The translations under genes were made by a program, and so were the position numbers. DNA of 64,000 nt, from positions 620,001-684,000 of the forward strand of contig NZ_JBFAZP010000003.1 of assembly GCF_040681875.1 (NCBI RefSeq), in the 5' to 3' direction. Below are positions 1 through 9,143 of this stretch, piece after piece. The notes beneath the pieces are model-generated. The model was not told the DNA's origin. It saw only the letters and a list, made by a program, of their open reading frames with translations, and searched no databases. Source of the stretch: Longispora sp040681875 (GTDB lineage: Bacteria; Actinomycetota; Actinomycetes; Mycobacteriales; Micromonosporaceae). Positions within the stretch are counted from its first letter, which is position 1. Each line of letters starts with the position of its first letter.

Positions 1-5
1 CCGCG

Positions 6-34
6 GTGGGGCCGGCCCTTCGGGCCGGCCCCAC
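6..34 (-). terminator. Hairpin terminator of the M3 peptidase gene
   Basis: A perfect 13-bp inverted repeat (arms 6-18 and 22-34, loop TTC) starts immediately at the stop codon of the leftward peptidase gene. It has no U-tract, which is usual for actinomycete terminators. Confidence 0.75.
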
Positions 35-1966
35 TCACGCGTCCAGCCAGGCCCGGTAGGCGTCGAAGGTGAACGCGCGGCCCAGGAGGTCGCGGACCAG
101 GTCGGCGGCCGGCGCGCTGGCCCCGGGCGCGAGCACCGCCTCGCGGTACCGGGCGGCCCGGGCCGGGTCCAGCAGATCCTTCCCGTCGAACGCGGTCATC
201 AGGTCCTTCGCGATCACCAGGCTCCACATGTAGGTGTAGACGAACGCCGAGTAGCCGTCGAGGTGGCCGAACGACAGGTGCATGCGCGGGTCGTCCACAT
301 AGGGGTAGGGCAGGTGGGTGGCCGCCGTCGCCCGCTCCACCGCGACCGGGTCGACGTCCGCGCCCCGGTGCAGTTCCAGGCTCAGGGCCGCGTAGAACAT
401 CTGCTGCCGGACGTCGAGCCCCTTGCCGAACTCGTCGGCCGCCCGCATCCGCGCGACCGTCCCCGGGTCGATCGGTTCGCCCGTCCCGTGGTGCACGGCG
501 AACGTCGCCAGCGTCGCCGGGTCGCGCACCCACTCCTCCAGCAGCTGCGACGGGGCCTCGATGAAGTCCCGCTCGATCGCCATCCCCGAGTTCGCCGCCC
601 ACCGGACGTCGCCGCAGAACACGTGGTGCAGCAGATGCCCGAACTCGTGGAAGAACGTGACCACGTCCGACGGCTGCATCAGCGCCGGCTCGGCCGTCGG
701 CTGCGGAAAATTGCAGAGCAGTGCGCATTCGGGGGTACGCACGCCGCGCTTGCCCGTCACGACCCGGTACATCGCCGCGTGGCTGAACTTGTCGGCCCTC
801 GGGAACATGTCCAGGTGGATCCGGCCGATCGTCCGGCCGCCCTCCAGCACGTCGAAGGTCTCCACGTCCGGGTGCCAGGACTCGACCGCCACGGCCCGGA
901 ACTCGATCCCGAACAGCCGGCCGGCCACCGCCATCAGCCCCGCCTTCACCCGCTCGTACTCGAAGTACGGCCGCACGGACTGCGAGTCGAACGCGAACCG
1001 CTCCGAACGCACCCGGTCCGTCAGGTACCCCAGGTCCCACGGGCGCAGCTCCCCCGCCGCCGGCTCGTCGACCCGCTTGCGCTCCAACAGGGTCGCCACG
1101 TCCCGGGCCGCCCGGTCGCCGGCCAGCGCCGACACCTCGGCCACGAACCCGGCGGCGGCCGCCTCCGAGCCGATCATCTTGTTCGCCGTGACGTAGTCCG
1201 CCCAGGTGTCGAAACCCAGCAGGGTGGCCAGCTCGTGCCGGCCGGCGAGCAGGTCGGCCAGCACGGACACGTTCGCCGGGTACCCGCGCCGCCGGTTCAG
1301 CAGCCACAACCGCTCGCGGGCGGCGGCGTCGGAGGCGTACGTCAGGAACGGGAACAGGTCAGGGTAGTTCGTCGTGACCGTGACCAGGCCGTCCGCGCCC
1401 GGCGGGTGGGCGGCCACGTAGTCGGCGGGCAGCCCGGCCAACGCCGCCGGGTCGACCTTCAGCTCCCGGGTGTCGGCGGCGATGTTGCGGCCGAACGCCT
1501 GCCCCAGGCCGACCAGCCGGTCCTGGAGCGCCCGGACCCGGCCCCGGGTCTCCTCGTCGCGGTCCACGCCCAGCAGGCCCATGTCGCGCAGGGCCCGGGT
1601 CACGAGGTGCCGGCCGGGGGCGTCCAGGGCTGCCACGTCCAGCGCCGCCAGGGCCGCGTGCACCGCCGGGTCGAGGGAGAACTCCGTGCCGGCCCGGCCG
1701 AGCAGCTGTTCGGTGGCCTCCGCCTCCGCGCGCATCAGCGGGTCGGGGTGCGCCTGCCGGACCAGGACCGCCGCGTGCAGGACGCCGTCCAGGGTGGCGC
1801 GGGCCTCGTCGTAGAGCTCCAGCGCCTCCTCGGCGGGCAGCGTGGAAGCTCCCGCGACGAAGGCCGCCATGGTGTCCCGGGCCGTGGCGATGGCCTCGGT
1901 GGCGGCGGTCCTGAGCTGCTCGGGGGTGCCGGTGATCAGCGCGGTACCGGTCGGGGTGTGTGACAT
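35..1966 (-). CDS. M3 family zinc metallopeptidase (oligopeptidase)
   Basis: This is a thimet-oligopeptidase/Dcp-type cytoplasmic endopeptidase that would cut short peptides. The zinc motif HEFGH lies at about residues 440-444 in the context FFHEFGHLLHH, typical of family M3. At about 643 residues the length is normal for the family. The reading frame stays open upstream through a proline run, but the natural start is the ATG giving MSHTPTGT; an ATG three codons upstream (MPDMSHT) is possible. There is no signal peptide. It is transcribed alone and ends in a strong hairpin. The family is clear; the exact substrate range cannot be read from the sequence. Confidence 0.93.
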   Translation of the reverse strand: MSHTPTGTALITGTPEQLRTAATEAIATARDTMAAFVAGASTLPAEEALELYDEARATLDGVLHAAVLVRQAHPDPLMRAEAEATEQLLGRAGTEFSLDPAVHAALAALDVAALDAPGRHLVTRALRDMGLLGVDRDEETRGRVRALQDRLVGLGQAFGRNIAADTRELKVDPAALAGLPADYVAAHPPGADGLVTVTTNYPDLFPFLTYASDAAARERLWLLNRRRGYPANVSVLADLLAGRHELATLLGFDTWADYVTANKMIGSEAAAAGFVAEVSALAGDRAARDVATLLERKRVDEPAAGELRPWDLGYLTDRVRSERFAFDSQSVRPYFEYERVKAGLMAVAGRLFGIEFRAVAVESWHPDVETFDVLEGGRTIGRIHLDMFPRADKFSHAAMYRVVTGKRGVRTPECALLCNFPQPTAEPALMQPSDVVTFFHEFGHLLHHVFCGDVRWAANSGMAIERDFIEAPSQLLEEWVRDPATLATFAVHHGTGEPIDPGTVARMRAADEFGKGLDVRQQMFYAALSLELHRGADVDPVAVERATAATHLPYPYVDDPRMHLSFGHLDGYSAFVYTYMWSLVIAKDLMTAFDGKDLLDPARAARYREAVLAPGASAPAADLVRDLLGRAFTFDAYRAWLDA

Positions 1967-2331
1967 GTCGGGCATCCTATCCAGCGGCGGGCGGGGGCGA
2001 TCGGGATTTTCGGGCGGGGGCGGCGGTGGGGGCGGTGGCACGGTCGACGGGGCGTGGCAGCGGGCGGCGGGCGCGTGGCGGTGGGCGGTGCCGGGGCCTG
2101 GCCGGACCGCCGGAGGGCCCGGCTTCGCGGCGGGGGCGAACGGCCACGTGCTGGGTCCGTTGTGGAGCTGGCAAGCTTATTAATAGATAAGGATGTATTG
2201 ACCGAGTTGGGATGCATGCGTACTCTTCGACGCGTCTCGGCTGACCGGAACTCCGGGGCCCTGGGGAGGTCCCCCCAGGGCCCCGGCCCGTCGGCCCGGG
2301 TCGCGCACTCTTTCCCCTCAAGGAGCCCGCC
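1967..2331. other. Intergenic region between divergent genes with an AT-rich island
   Basis: This 365-bp gap lies between the leftward peptidase and the rightward sigma-like gene. It contains a sharply AT-rich island at about 2173-2202 (TTATTAATAGATAAGG), exceptional in this GC-rich window and the best place for divergent promoters. A strong hairpin follows at 2255-2284. No coding potential is seen. Confidence 0.5.
2255..2284 (+). terminator. Leader hairpin (possible attenuator) ahead of the sigma-like gene
   Basis: A perfect 12-bp inverted repeat (arms 2255-2266 and 2273-2284, loop AGGTCC) lies between the AT-rich promoter-like island and the AAGGAG ribosome-binding site at 2320-2325. If the promoter is in the island, the hairpin sits in the 5' leader of the downstream gene and could attenuate transcription. 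Its function is inferred from position only. Confidence 0.45.
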
Positions 2332-3567
2332 GTGCCCGCAGCCGCTGCCGACCGCCCGAGTCCGAGCGACCCCGGTGAGGTGGACGGCGCGGGCGCCGAC
2401 CCGGAAGCCGGACCCGGGTGGGTCCAACGGGCCGTCCGGGAGCACGGCGGCGGCCTGCGCGGATACTGTGCCGCGCTCGGGTTCGACGACGCGGCCGCCG
2501 GGGACATCGTGCACCACGCGTTCGTCGTCGCCGCCGAGCTGTATCCGAGGTTGGGCGACCCGGGTCGTACCCGGATATGGCTGTTCGCACTGGTCAGGTG
2601 GGTGGCGCGCCGGCGGGTCCCGGAGCCGGGCGGCCCGACCCGCGACACCGTGGAGCTGCCGGCCGGCGGGGACGAGCGGTGCACCCTCGGGGCCTTCGCC
2701 GCCGCCACGGTCGGGCTGCGCGGACCCGACCTCGAACGGGTCGAACTGTCGGTGCGGCACGGCCTGGCGGTCCCCGACATCGCGGCGGTCACCGGCGCGC
2801 CGGCGCGGGTCGTCGCCGCCCGGCTGGCCCGGTCCCTCACCCTGATCACCCGGGCCGGTCCGCCCGGGCTGCTCGACCGGTACGCCCGGCTCGCGCCGCC
2901 GGAGGTCGGATCCGGCGCGTGGCACAGGTTGCAGGCCACCCTGGACAGCACCACGCCCGCGCTGCTCACGGAACTGGCCGACCAGGTCGGCACCCTCGAC
3001 CGGCACGGCTTCCCCCGCCAGCGCGAGCGGCGCCGCGTCCGCGTCGTCGGCTGGTGCGTGGCCGGGGCCGTGATCGCCACGGTGGTCCTCGTCGTGTCGG
3101 CGGTGGTGGTGCAGCCGGGGCAGCCCACCCCCCGGCTCAGGCCGGTCGTCGCCGCGCCGCCGCCCCTGCCCCAGCAGGACCGACAGGTGGCCAGGCTCGC
3201 GACGCCGACGCCCAGCGCGCGCCCGACGCCGAGCGCCCGGCGGTCCAGCCCCACCCCGTCGCCGACCAGCCAGGCCCCGGCCGCGCTGGACGCGGCGGTC
3301 AGCTCGGCGCGGTGCATGGGCGACTGGCAGCGGTTCACCGTCGTGGCCACGGTGACCGGCGCGACGCCGACCGAGGTCAGGCTCTCGTTCACGGACTCGA
3401 CGGGGACGTACTCGGGACCGATGACCGTGGGGGCCGATCAGCGGTGGACGGTGTCGGGGTGGGGCAACCTGCCGCTGCGGTGGTGGGTGGAGGCGACGTT
3501 GCCGGCGGGGGCGACGCTCAACGGCGCGCGGACGACGCTCGACGCGTGCGAGAACCCGGTGCCCTGA
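2332..3567 (+). CDS. Membrane-anchored sigma-factor-like protein with extracytoplasmic domain
   Basis: The N-terminal 175 residues resemble a degenerate ECF sigma factor. A region-2-like helix block spans about 36-92 (AAAGDIVHHAFVVAAELYP, then an R-W-rich stretch) and a region-4-like block spans about 133-172 (LDRVELSV-type, then an AxxTGAPARVVAARLARS helix-turn-helix-like segment). One transmembrane helix follows at about 238-260 after a basic RQRERRR stop-transfer. Then come a Pro/Ser/Thr-rich stalk (262-320) and an external Ig-like beta domain of about 85 residues with Cys near both ends. The GTG start has a good AAGGAG site 6 bases upstream. A sigma-like domain fused to a membrane helix suggests a one-protein signalling device, but it may have lost sigma activity. 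No confident family name. Confidence 0.7.
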   Translation: MPAAAADRPSPSDPGEVDGAGADPEAGPGWVQRAVREHGGGLRGYCAALGFDDAAAGDIVHHAFVVAAELYPRLGDPGRTRIWLFALVRWVARRRVPEPGGPTRDTVELPAGGDERCTLGAFAAATVGLRGPDLERVELSVRHGLAVPDIAAVTGAPARVVAARLARSLTLITRAGPPGLLDRYARLAPPEVGSGAWHRLQATLDSTTPALLTELADQVGTLDRHGFPRQRERRRVRVVGWCVAGAVIATVVLVVSAVVVQPGQPTPRLRPVVAAPPPLPQQDRQVARLATPTPSARPTPSARRSSPTPSPTSQAPAALDAAVSSARCMGDWQRFTVVATVTGATPTEVRLSFTDSTGTYSGPMTVGADQRWTVSGWGNLPLRWWVEATLPAGATLNGARTTLDACENPVP

Positions 3568-3651
3568 CCCTGGCGGGACACGGTGTCGCGGGCGGTGTGG
3601 TGTGGCCGGGGGCGTCGAAGTGGGCCTCGTCCGGGCCGTCGGTGGCCGACA

Positions 3652-5262
3652 ATGGTGTCAACCACGGACTGCTCGGGGGCGCGGGTGACGCAGGAGACCG
3701 GCACGGAGCGGGACCGCACGGGCCAGAACCACGCCGCCGAGGACCACCCGGCCCAGGAGCACTCGGCCCAGGATCCGGCGACCGAGGGCCACGTGGACGA
3801 CGGCCACGCGGCCCTCCTCGACGAGCTCGGCCGGCTGATCCGGGCCGGTCGCCCCGGCGAGGCCGTGGCGCTCGCCGACACCGCGCTCCAGGAGTCCCTG
3901 CCCGACCACACGGCCACCCTGGTGCACCTCAAACGGCTCGGCGCGCTGCTCAACCTCGACGACATCGAACGGTGCCCGGCCGCCGTCGACGCGTTGCACA
4001 CGCTGCTCGGCCGGTTCGACGACCCGGCGATGGTGGGCGAGTTCCACGCCCTCGCCGCCGGGGTGGCCCAGCGGTTGGGGGCCCTGGAGCGATCCGTCAA
4101 CCACCTGGTGCGCGGGGCGCGGGCGCTGGAGCGCGCCCCGGACGGCTTCGCCACGGCGATGGCCTGGCTGGACCTCGCCGTCACGTACTCGTACATCGGG
4201 TTCCACAGTGACGCGGTGGAGGCCCTGGCCCGGGCGCAACGGGTGGCCGGGGCCGCCGGGCTGGACGCGGCGACGTTCTCGCACCCCGAGATCCGGGTCC
4301 GGTACGCCCTGTGGCTGGACCAGCAGGGCGACACGTCCGGCTGCGTGCGCGAGCTGCTGCGGATCAACGCGACGCTGGGCCAGCACGACGCCCAACCCCA
4401 GGAGATCCCCTATCTGGTGTACTCGGCCGCCCGGCTCGCCGCGCTCGGCGTCCGGCCCCGGCAGCCGGCGGACGCGTTCAGCTACGAGGCGACCTCCCCC
4501 GAGGACGTGGCCGTCATGCTCGCGGCCCGGGCGTGTCTGGCCATCGCGGCGGGCGACCCCCGGCGCGCGCTCGTCCATCTCGCCGAGGTGGACCGCGACG
4601 GGCACGTGTCCGAGCCGGAGGTGCGCCGGTTGCAGGCGCTGGCGTACGCGCGCGACGGGCAACTGGCCGCCGCGCTCGCCTGCGAGAGGTCCGTGCACCG
4701 CGCCCTGCGCGACCGGACGGCCCGGCTGCACGGCCTGTACGTCGAGGGGGTCGCCGCCCGCCTGGACCAGGACGAGCTGCGCCAGAGCGTCACCCGCTAC
4801 TCCGACGAGGCGCACACCGACATGCTGACCGGTCTGCCGAACCGCCGGCACCTGGAGCGGTTCGTGGCCGACCTGACCCGGCGGGGCACGTACGGCACGG
4901 TCGGGGTGGCCGACCTCGACGGGTTCAAGGCCGTGAACACCGTGCACGGGCACCTGTCCGGCGACGAGGTGCTGCGCCAGGTGGCCGCGATCCTGAGCCG
5001 GCTGCTGCGCCGGGGCGACTTCCTGGCCCGGTACGGCGGGGACGAGTTCGTGGTGGTGCTGCCCGACACCCGCCTGGGCGCGGCGGCGGAGGTGACGGGC
5101 CGGTTGGTGGCCGCCGTGGCCGGTTTCGACTGGTCCAGTGTGGTGCCCGGCACCCCGGTGTCCCTCACCATGGGCCTGGCGGAACTGGGGCCGCGCACGG
5201 ACCTGGCCACCGCGTTCCGGGCCGCCGACCTGGTCATGCTCCAGGAGAAGAAGGACCGGTGA
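3652..5262 (+). CDS. TPR-repeat diguanylate cyclase (GGDEF domain)
   Basis: It would make cyclic di-GMP from two GTP. The first about 370 residues are helical TPR-like repeats with no membrane segment; the C-terminal about 160 residues are a GGDEF domain. It starts at DMLTGLPNRR, has the substrate motif DLDGFKAVN, and has an intact active site RYGGDEF (GGDEF at about 462-466). The product-inhibition I-site RRGD lies exactly five residues upstream of GGDEF, so the enzyme should be active and feedback-inhibited. The start is taken at the ATG at 3652; a GTG at 3685 (VTQETGTE) is a reasonable alternative. Its 3' end overlaps the convergent LuxR gene by 29 bp. No EAL domain is attached. Confidence 0.88.
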   Translation: MVSTTDCSGARVTQETGTERDRTGQNHAAEDHPAQEHSAQDPATEGHVDDGHAALLDELGRLIRAGRPGEAVALADTALQESLPDHTATLVHLKRLGALLNLDDIERCPAAVDALHTLLGRFDDPAMVGEFHALAAGVAQRLGALERSVNHLVRGARALERAPDGFATAMAWLDLAVTYSYIGFHSDAVEALARAQRVAGAAGLDAATFSHPEIRVRYALWLDQQGDTSGCVRELLRINATLGQHDAQPQEIPYLVYSAARLAALGVRPRQPADAFSYEATSPEDVAVMLAARACLAIAAGDPRRALVHLAEVDRDGHVSEPEVRRLQALAYARDGQLAAALACERSVHRALRDRTARLHGLYVEGVAARLDQDELRQSVTRYSDEAHTDMLTGLPNRRHLERFVADLTRRGTYGTVGVADLDGFKAVNTVHGHLSGDEVLRQVAAILSRLLRRGDFLARYGGDEFVVVLPDTRLGAAAEVTGRLVAAVAGFDWSSVVPGTPVSLTMGLAELGPRTDLATAFRAADLVMLQEKKDR

Positions 5263-7969
5263 CCCGGCCCGGCATCCACAGCGCGAGCTCGGCCCGGTTG
5301 CGGACGTCGAGCCGGCGGTAGATCTGGGTGAGGTTGCCCTCCACGGTCTTCACGGACAGGTGCATGGTGGCGGCGATCTCGCGGTTCGTGGCCCCGTAGC
5401 AGACCATGGTGACGATGCCGCGCTGGAGCGCCGTCAGGGTCGGGGCGGGGCCGTCGAGCCGGCGGAGCTGGTCCTCGGCGTACACCCGCCACGGCACGCA
5501 GCCCGCCTCGGCGAACCGGTCGGCGGCCTCGCGCAGGGCCGTCCGGGACGCGGCGCGGCGGCGGGCCCGCCGTTCGATGTCGGCGAGGGTCAGATAGGCG
5601 CGGGCGATCTCCAACGGGTACGGGTGCGCCGCCGGCAGGGCCGCCCGCAGCCGGTCGGCGGCCAGGTGCGCGTCCCCGACCACGGCGTCGGCGAGCCGGG
5701 CCGCCCGGACCAGCCCCAGTCCGACGACGCGCCGGTCCAGGTACTCGACCTGGCGGGTGGCCTCGGCGAGCACGGCGCGGGCGCTGTCGACGTCGCCGTT
5801 GCGGGCGTGCGCCTCGGCGAGGTCGGCGTGGATCAGGAACAGGGCCGGGTCGACGAACCCGAGGCCGAGCAGCAGCCCGTGCGCGCGGCTCAGGGCCCGG
5901 ACCGCGTCGGTCGTCCGGCCGAGCAGGACCGCCGCCCTGCCCCGCAGTCCGTGGGCGTAGGCGAGCCATTCGGTGTCCTGGGGCCGTTCGCACGCGGCCA
6001 CGGCCTCGTCGGCGAACCGGGCGGCCTCCTCGGCGGTGCCGCCGTTGAGTTCGGCCATCCCGCACAGCACCAGGCCCGGGCCCGGGGTGGCCTCGATCTC
6101 GGTCCGCAGCCGACCGGCGTGCCGGCCGGACTCGTAGGCCTCCGTGCACCGGCCGGCGCGTTCGTACACGGCCGTGGACAGCCGCATGACCTCGGCCAGG
6201 TCGTTGATCCGGCCGGCGCGCTCCACGTCCAGCCGCAGCCGGGACACCTCGTCGACCGCCGCGTCGATCTCGCCGGAGCGCAGCAGCGCCGCCACGGACA
6301 CCCGGCGCAGCAGCACGGAGGACTCGGTGAGCGGCCGGCCCGCCGCGAGCGCCGCGCCCCGGGCGAGCAGCGCGTCGGCGTCGCGCGGCGCGTACTGCAT
6401 CGTCACCGGGGCGCGCAGGGCCAGGATCTCGATCCGCAGGTCCACGTCGCCGGTCGCCGTCGTCAGCTCCTCCGCGAGGTCCAGCGCGGCGAGGCTCTCG
6501 GCGAGGTGGCCGTGCTGGAACGCGAGGTCGGCGCGGTACAGGGCGACCCGGGCGAGCAGGTGCTGGTCGTCGCCCGCGTCGGTCTCCGCCTCGTCGAGCA
6601 GCGCGTCGGACCCGGCGTGGTCGCGGCCGCCGAGTTCGATCAGCAGCAGGCGGGCCTCGACCCGGGCGGCGGCGTTCGGGCCGCGCAGCACGTGCGCGCA
6701 GCAGTCCCGGGCGAGGTCGGGCCGGCCGGCCTCGAAGGCGTGCCAGGCGCCCGCGAGCCGGCGCTCGGCCTCCCGGTGCGGGTCCTCGGGCGTGCGGGCG
6801 GCGGCGAGCCGGTACAGGTCGGCGGCGGTGCCCGGCGCGCCGCGCAGCAGGGCCACCCGGGCCGTCGCGGCCAGCTCGTCGGCCACCGCGGCGTCGGCCC
6901 CGGGGGTGGCGAGCGCGAGGTGTCCGGCCCGCTCGACCGGGTCGGGGAGCACGGCGGCGAGGTGCGCGTGGCAGGACAGGCGCTGGCTGGTGGAGGCGTC
7001 GGCGTACACGATCTCGCCGATCAGCGGGTGGCTGAGGCGCAGGTCGGGGCCGCCGACGACCACCCCGGCGTCCACACAGGCCGCGAGGCCGGCGTCGTCG
7101 GGCGGCAGCAGTGCCCTGGTCGGACGGGCCGCCGCCGCGAGGACCAGCAGGGACGCGCGGGCGAGGTCCGGGAGGGCGCCGATCCGGTCGGCCAGCAGCC
7201 GGCGCAGGCGTTCGGGGACCCGCAGCGGTCCGGCGTCGCCGACCGGCTGGCCCCGGCGCAGCGCCCGGCCGAGTTCCAGCGCGAACAGCGGGTTGCCGGC
7301 GCTGACGGACCGGATCCGCGCCGACATCCGGCTGGTCGGGCCCAGGTCGAACTGCCGGGACAACAGCTCGGCGAGGACCGCGTCGGGCAGCCGGTCGAGG
7401 GCCACCTCCCTGCCGGGTGCGGGCACCAGGCCCTGGCAGCGCGGCTCGGCGTCCTCCTCGACCCGCTCGGCGACCAGGAACCGCACCGGCGCGTCGGCCA
7501 GTCGGCGGGCCGCGAACGCCAACGCCTCCGTACTCTCCGCGTCCAGCCACTGCGCGTCGTCCACGACGACCAGCACCGGCCCGCGCCGCGCCGCCCCGCG
7601 CAGCAGGTGCAGCACCGCGACCCGGACGGCCAGCCGCTCCGGGGGCGCGCCGTCGGCGGGGACGGTCCGCAGCATCGCCCCGTCGAGGGCGGCGCGCAGC
7701 CGGGGCGTGAGGAGCCCGGTCTCCTCGTCGGCGAGGGCGGAGAACAGGTCGAACACGGCCAGGTACGGCAGCGCGGCCTCGGTCGGCGACGAGCCGCTGC
7801 GCAGGACCAGCGCTCCGGAGTCGGCGGCGGCGCGCGCCACGGCCGCCAGCAGCGCGGACTTGCCGATCCCGGCCGGCCCGGTGACGAGCACGCCCCCGGT
7901 CTCGGCGAGCCCGGCCTCGCACCGGGCGAGCGCGGCCCGGCGGCCCAGCAGTTCCGGCGCGTCCTCCAT
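5234..7969 (-). CDS. Large ATP-binding LuxR-family (LAL) transcriptional regulator
   Basis: This 911-residue protein has the LAL architecture. The Walker A GPAGIGKS is at residues 31-38 and the Walker B-like VLVVVDDAQWLD at about 131-142. A long helical TPR-like middle follows, then a C-terminal LuxR/NarL-type HTH (about 850-905) with NREIAATMHLSVKTVEGNL and RLDVRNRAEL. Such proteins are usually activators of carbohydrate or secondary-metabolite genes. No biosynthetic cluster adjoins it, so the target is unknown. It starts at ATG 7969 and ends inside the 3' end of the diguanylate cyclase gene on the other strand. Confidence 0.92.
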   Translation of the reverse strand: MEDAPELLGRRAALARCEAGLAETGGVLVTGPAGIGKSALLAAVARAAADSGALVLRSGSSPTEAALPYLAVFDLFSALADEETGLLTPRLRAALDGAMLRTVPADGAPPERLAVRVAVLHLLRGAARRGPVLVVVDDAQWLDAESTEALAFAARRLADAPVRFLVAERVEEDAEPRCQGLVPAPGREVALDRLPDAVLAELLSRQFDLGPTSRMSARIRSVSAGNPLFALELGRALRRGQPVGDAGPLRVPERLRRLLADRIGALPDLARASLLVLAAAARPTRALLPPDDAGLAACVDAGVVVGGPDLRLSHPLIGEIVYADASTSQRLSCHAHLAAVLPDPVERAGHLALATPGADAAVADELAATARVALLRGAPGTAADLYRLAAARTPEDPHREAERRLAGAWHAFEAGRPDLARDCCAHVLRGPNAAARVEARLLLIELGGRDHAGSDALLDEAETDAGDDQHLLARVALYRADLAFQHGHLAESLAALDLAEELTTATGDVDLRIEILALRAPVTMQYAPRDADALLARGAALAAGRPLTESSVLLRRVSVAALLRSGEIDAAVDEVSRLRLDVERAGRINDLAEVMRLSTAVYERAGRCTEAYESGRHAGRLRTEIEATPGPGLVLCGMAELNGGTAEEAARFADEAVAACERPQDTEWLAYAHGLRGRAAVLLGRTTDAVRALSRAHGLLLGLGFVDPALFLIHADLAEAHARNGDVDSARAVLAEATRQVEYLDRRVVGLGLVRAARLADAVVGDAHLAADRLRAALPAAHPYPLEIARAYLTLADIERRARRRAASRTALREAADRFAEAGCVPWRVYAEDQLRRLDGPAPTLTALQRGIVTMVCYGATNREIAATMHLSVKTVEGNLTQIYRRLDVRNRAELALWMPGRVTGPSSPGA

Positions 7970-8065
7970 GGGCTGAGTCTGCCCCGAACGGGCCGGATCA
8001 GGCCAGCGGGAACCGGAAATCCTCCCGCCGCGCCCGATCCGGTCGGGTCCGCCGCATGGTGCGCG

Positions 8066-8110
8066 GCCCCGTCCCCGGCCGGAGTTGGTGCCTCCGGCCG
8101 GGGACGGGGC
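8066..8110 (-). terminator. Strong hairpin terminator downstream of VOC gene
   Basis: A perfect 19-bp inverted repeat (arms 8066-8084 and 8092-8110, 7-base loop) lies 11 bp past the stop codon of the leftward VOC gene and before the LuxR gene. Confidence 0.85.
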
Positions 8111-8121
8111 CCGTCATCCGT

Positions 8122-8517
8122 CTACAGGGGATCCCCGCCGCCGTAGGGCCGGGTGATGGCCTCCAGGTAGTGGCCGCTGGGGTCCAGGAAGTACACGCCC
8201 CGGCCGCCGTCGTTGTGGTTGATCCGACCGGGTTCGCTCTGGCGCGGATCGGCCCAGAAGTCGACGCGGGCGGCCTGGATCCGGGCGAACACGCCGTCGA
8301 AGTCGGTCTCGGACACCAGGAACGCGTAGTGCTGGGGCGGGACCGGGGCGCCGTCGGGCATGGTGGCGAAGTCGAGGGTAACGCCGTTGCCGAGCTGGAC
8401 CGGGATGAAGAAGCCGGCGGGCGCGCCGACGGCCAGGTCGAAGATGTGGCCGAAGAACTCGGCGGCCTCCCGCCGGTCGGTGGAGGCGACGATGGTGTGG
8501 TTGAGGTGGATGGGCAA
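8122..8517 (-). CDS. VOC (glyoxalase/dioxygenase superfamily) protein
   Basis: A 131-residue single-domain vicinal-oxygen-chelate protein. The typical opening PIHLNHTIVAS, the mid-protein HYAFLVSETDFDGVF and the closing GVYFLDPSGHYLEAITRPYG are all present, with candidate metal ligands His near the N-terminus and Glu near the C-terminus. The open frame runs upstream to 8760, but family alignment and a GGAG six bases upstream support the TTG start at 8517. It would be a lyase or dioxygenase-like enzyme, or a binding protein of unknown substrate. It is transcribed alone and closed by a 19-bp hairpin. Confidence 0.85.
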   Translation of the reverse strand: MPIHLNHTIVASTDRREAAEFFGHIFDLAVGAPAGFFIPVQLGNGVTLDFATMPDGAPVPPQHYAFLVSETDFDGVFARIQAARVDFWADPRQSEPGRINHNDGGRGVYFLDPSGHYLEAITRPYGGGDPL

Positions 8518-9143
8518 AAAGATCTCCAAAGCAGACGATGTGGTACCTGGGGGAAGCGCACGGCTCGTGCCCGGGACACGCCTCGGACACCCGTGCGGGA
8601 GGTGCTGGACGCGCGGCCTGCCGTCGCGTCGTTCTACGCGGGGTCGTCCGCCACGGTGCTCGACAGGTAGGGCCCGGTGGGCGGTCGACCTGGAGCGGGG
8701 CGGACCCGACGTAGAGCTGGGGTGGAGCTGGGGCGGACCACGGGCCCGCCGGGCGATCACGGCGCAGCCGGATGGCCCGTCTGTTCACGGCACGAGGCCG
8801 ACCCGGCAGTCACGCCCCGAACACTACAACCGCCGGCGGGCCCCGACAACGATCCGGTGATCGACACCACCGCCGGCGCACCGGGACCGGGCGGCCCCAC
8901 GCCTCGGCGGCGGACGCCGGGGCTGGCGGATTCCATGCGCGCCACGTGGGTGCGGGCCACCCACCAACCCCGGTCCATCCCCGCCACGCCCCGACATGCG
9001 ACAGCCGGAGCGCCCTTCCCCCTGCCGTACAGGTACCCCGGCGCGCGGCACGTCAAACAGTCGCGGCACCCCGACCGGAATCCCGGGCCGGTTTCCCCTG
9101 CTCGGCGCGCATGGGACGGCCCGGTCCGGGGTAGGACAGGTCC
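8518..9143. other. Long non-coding gap between divergent genes
   Basis: I see no convincing gene in these 626 bases. Open frames here have no family features and overlap each other on both strands. A short stretch at 8700-8750 repeats GAGCTGGGG-like words, without clear structure. The gap must carry the promoters of the leftward VOC gene and the rightward ATPase gene. Confidence 0.4.

Noticed and set aside
263..1963. A 566-codon open frame on the plus strand over the M3 peptidase
   Set aside because: It is a GC-bias shadow: Arg/Val/Gln/His-rich with no family features, antisense to a peptidase whose zinc motif is clear.
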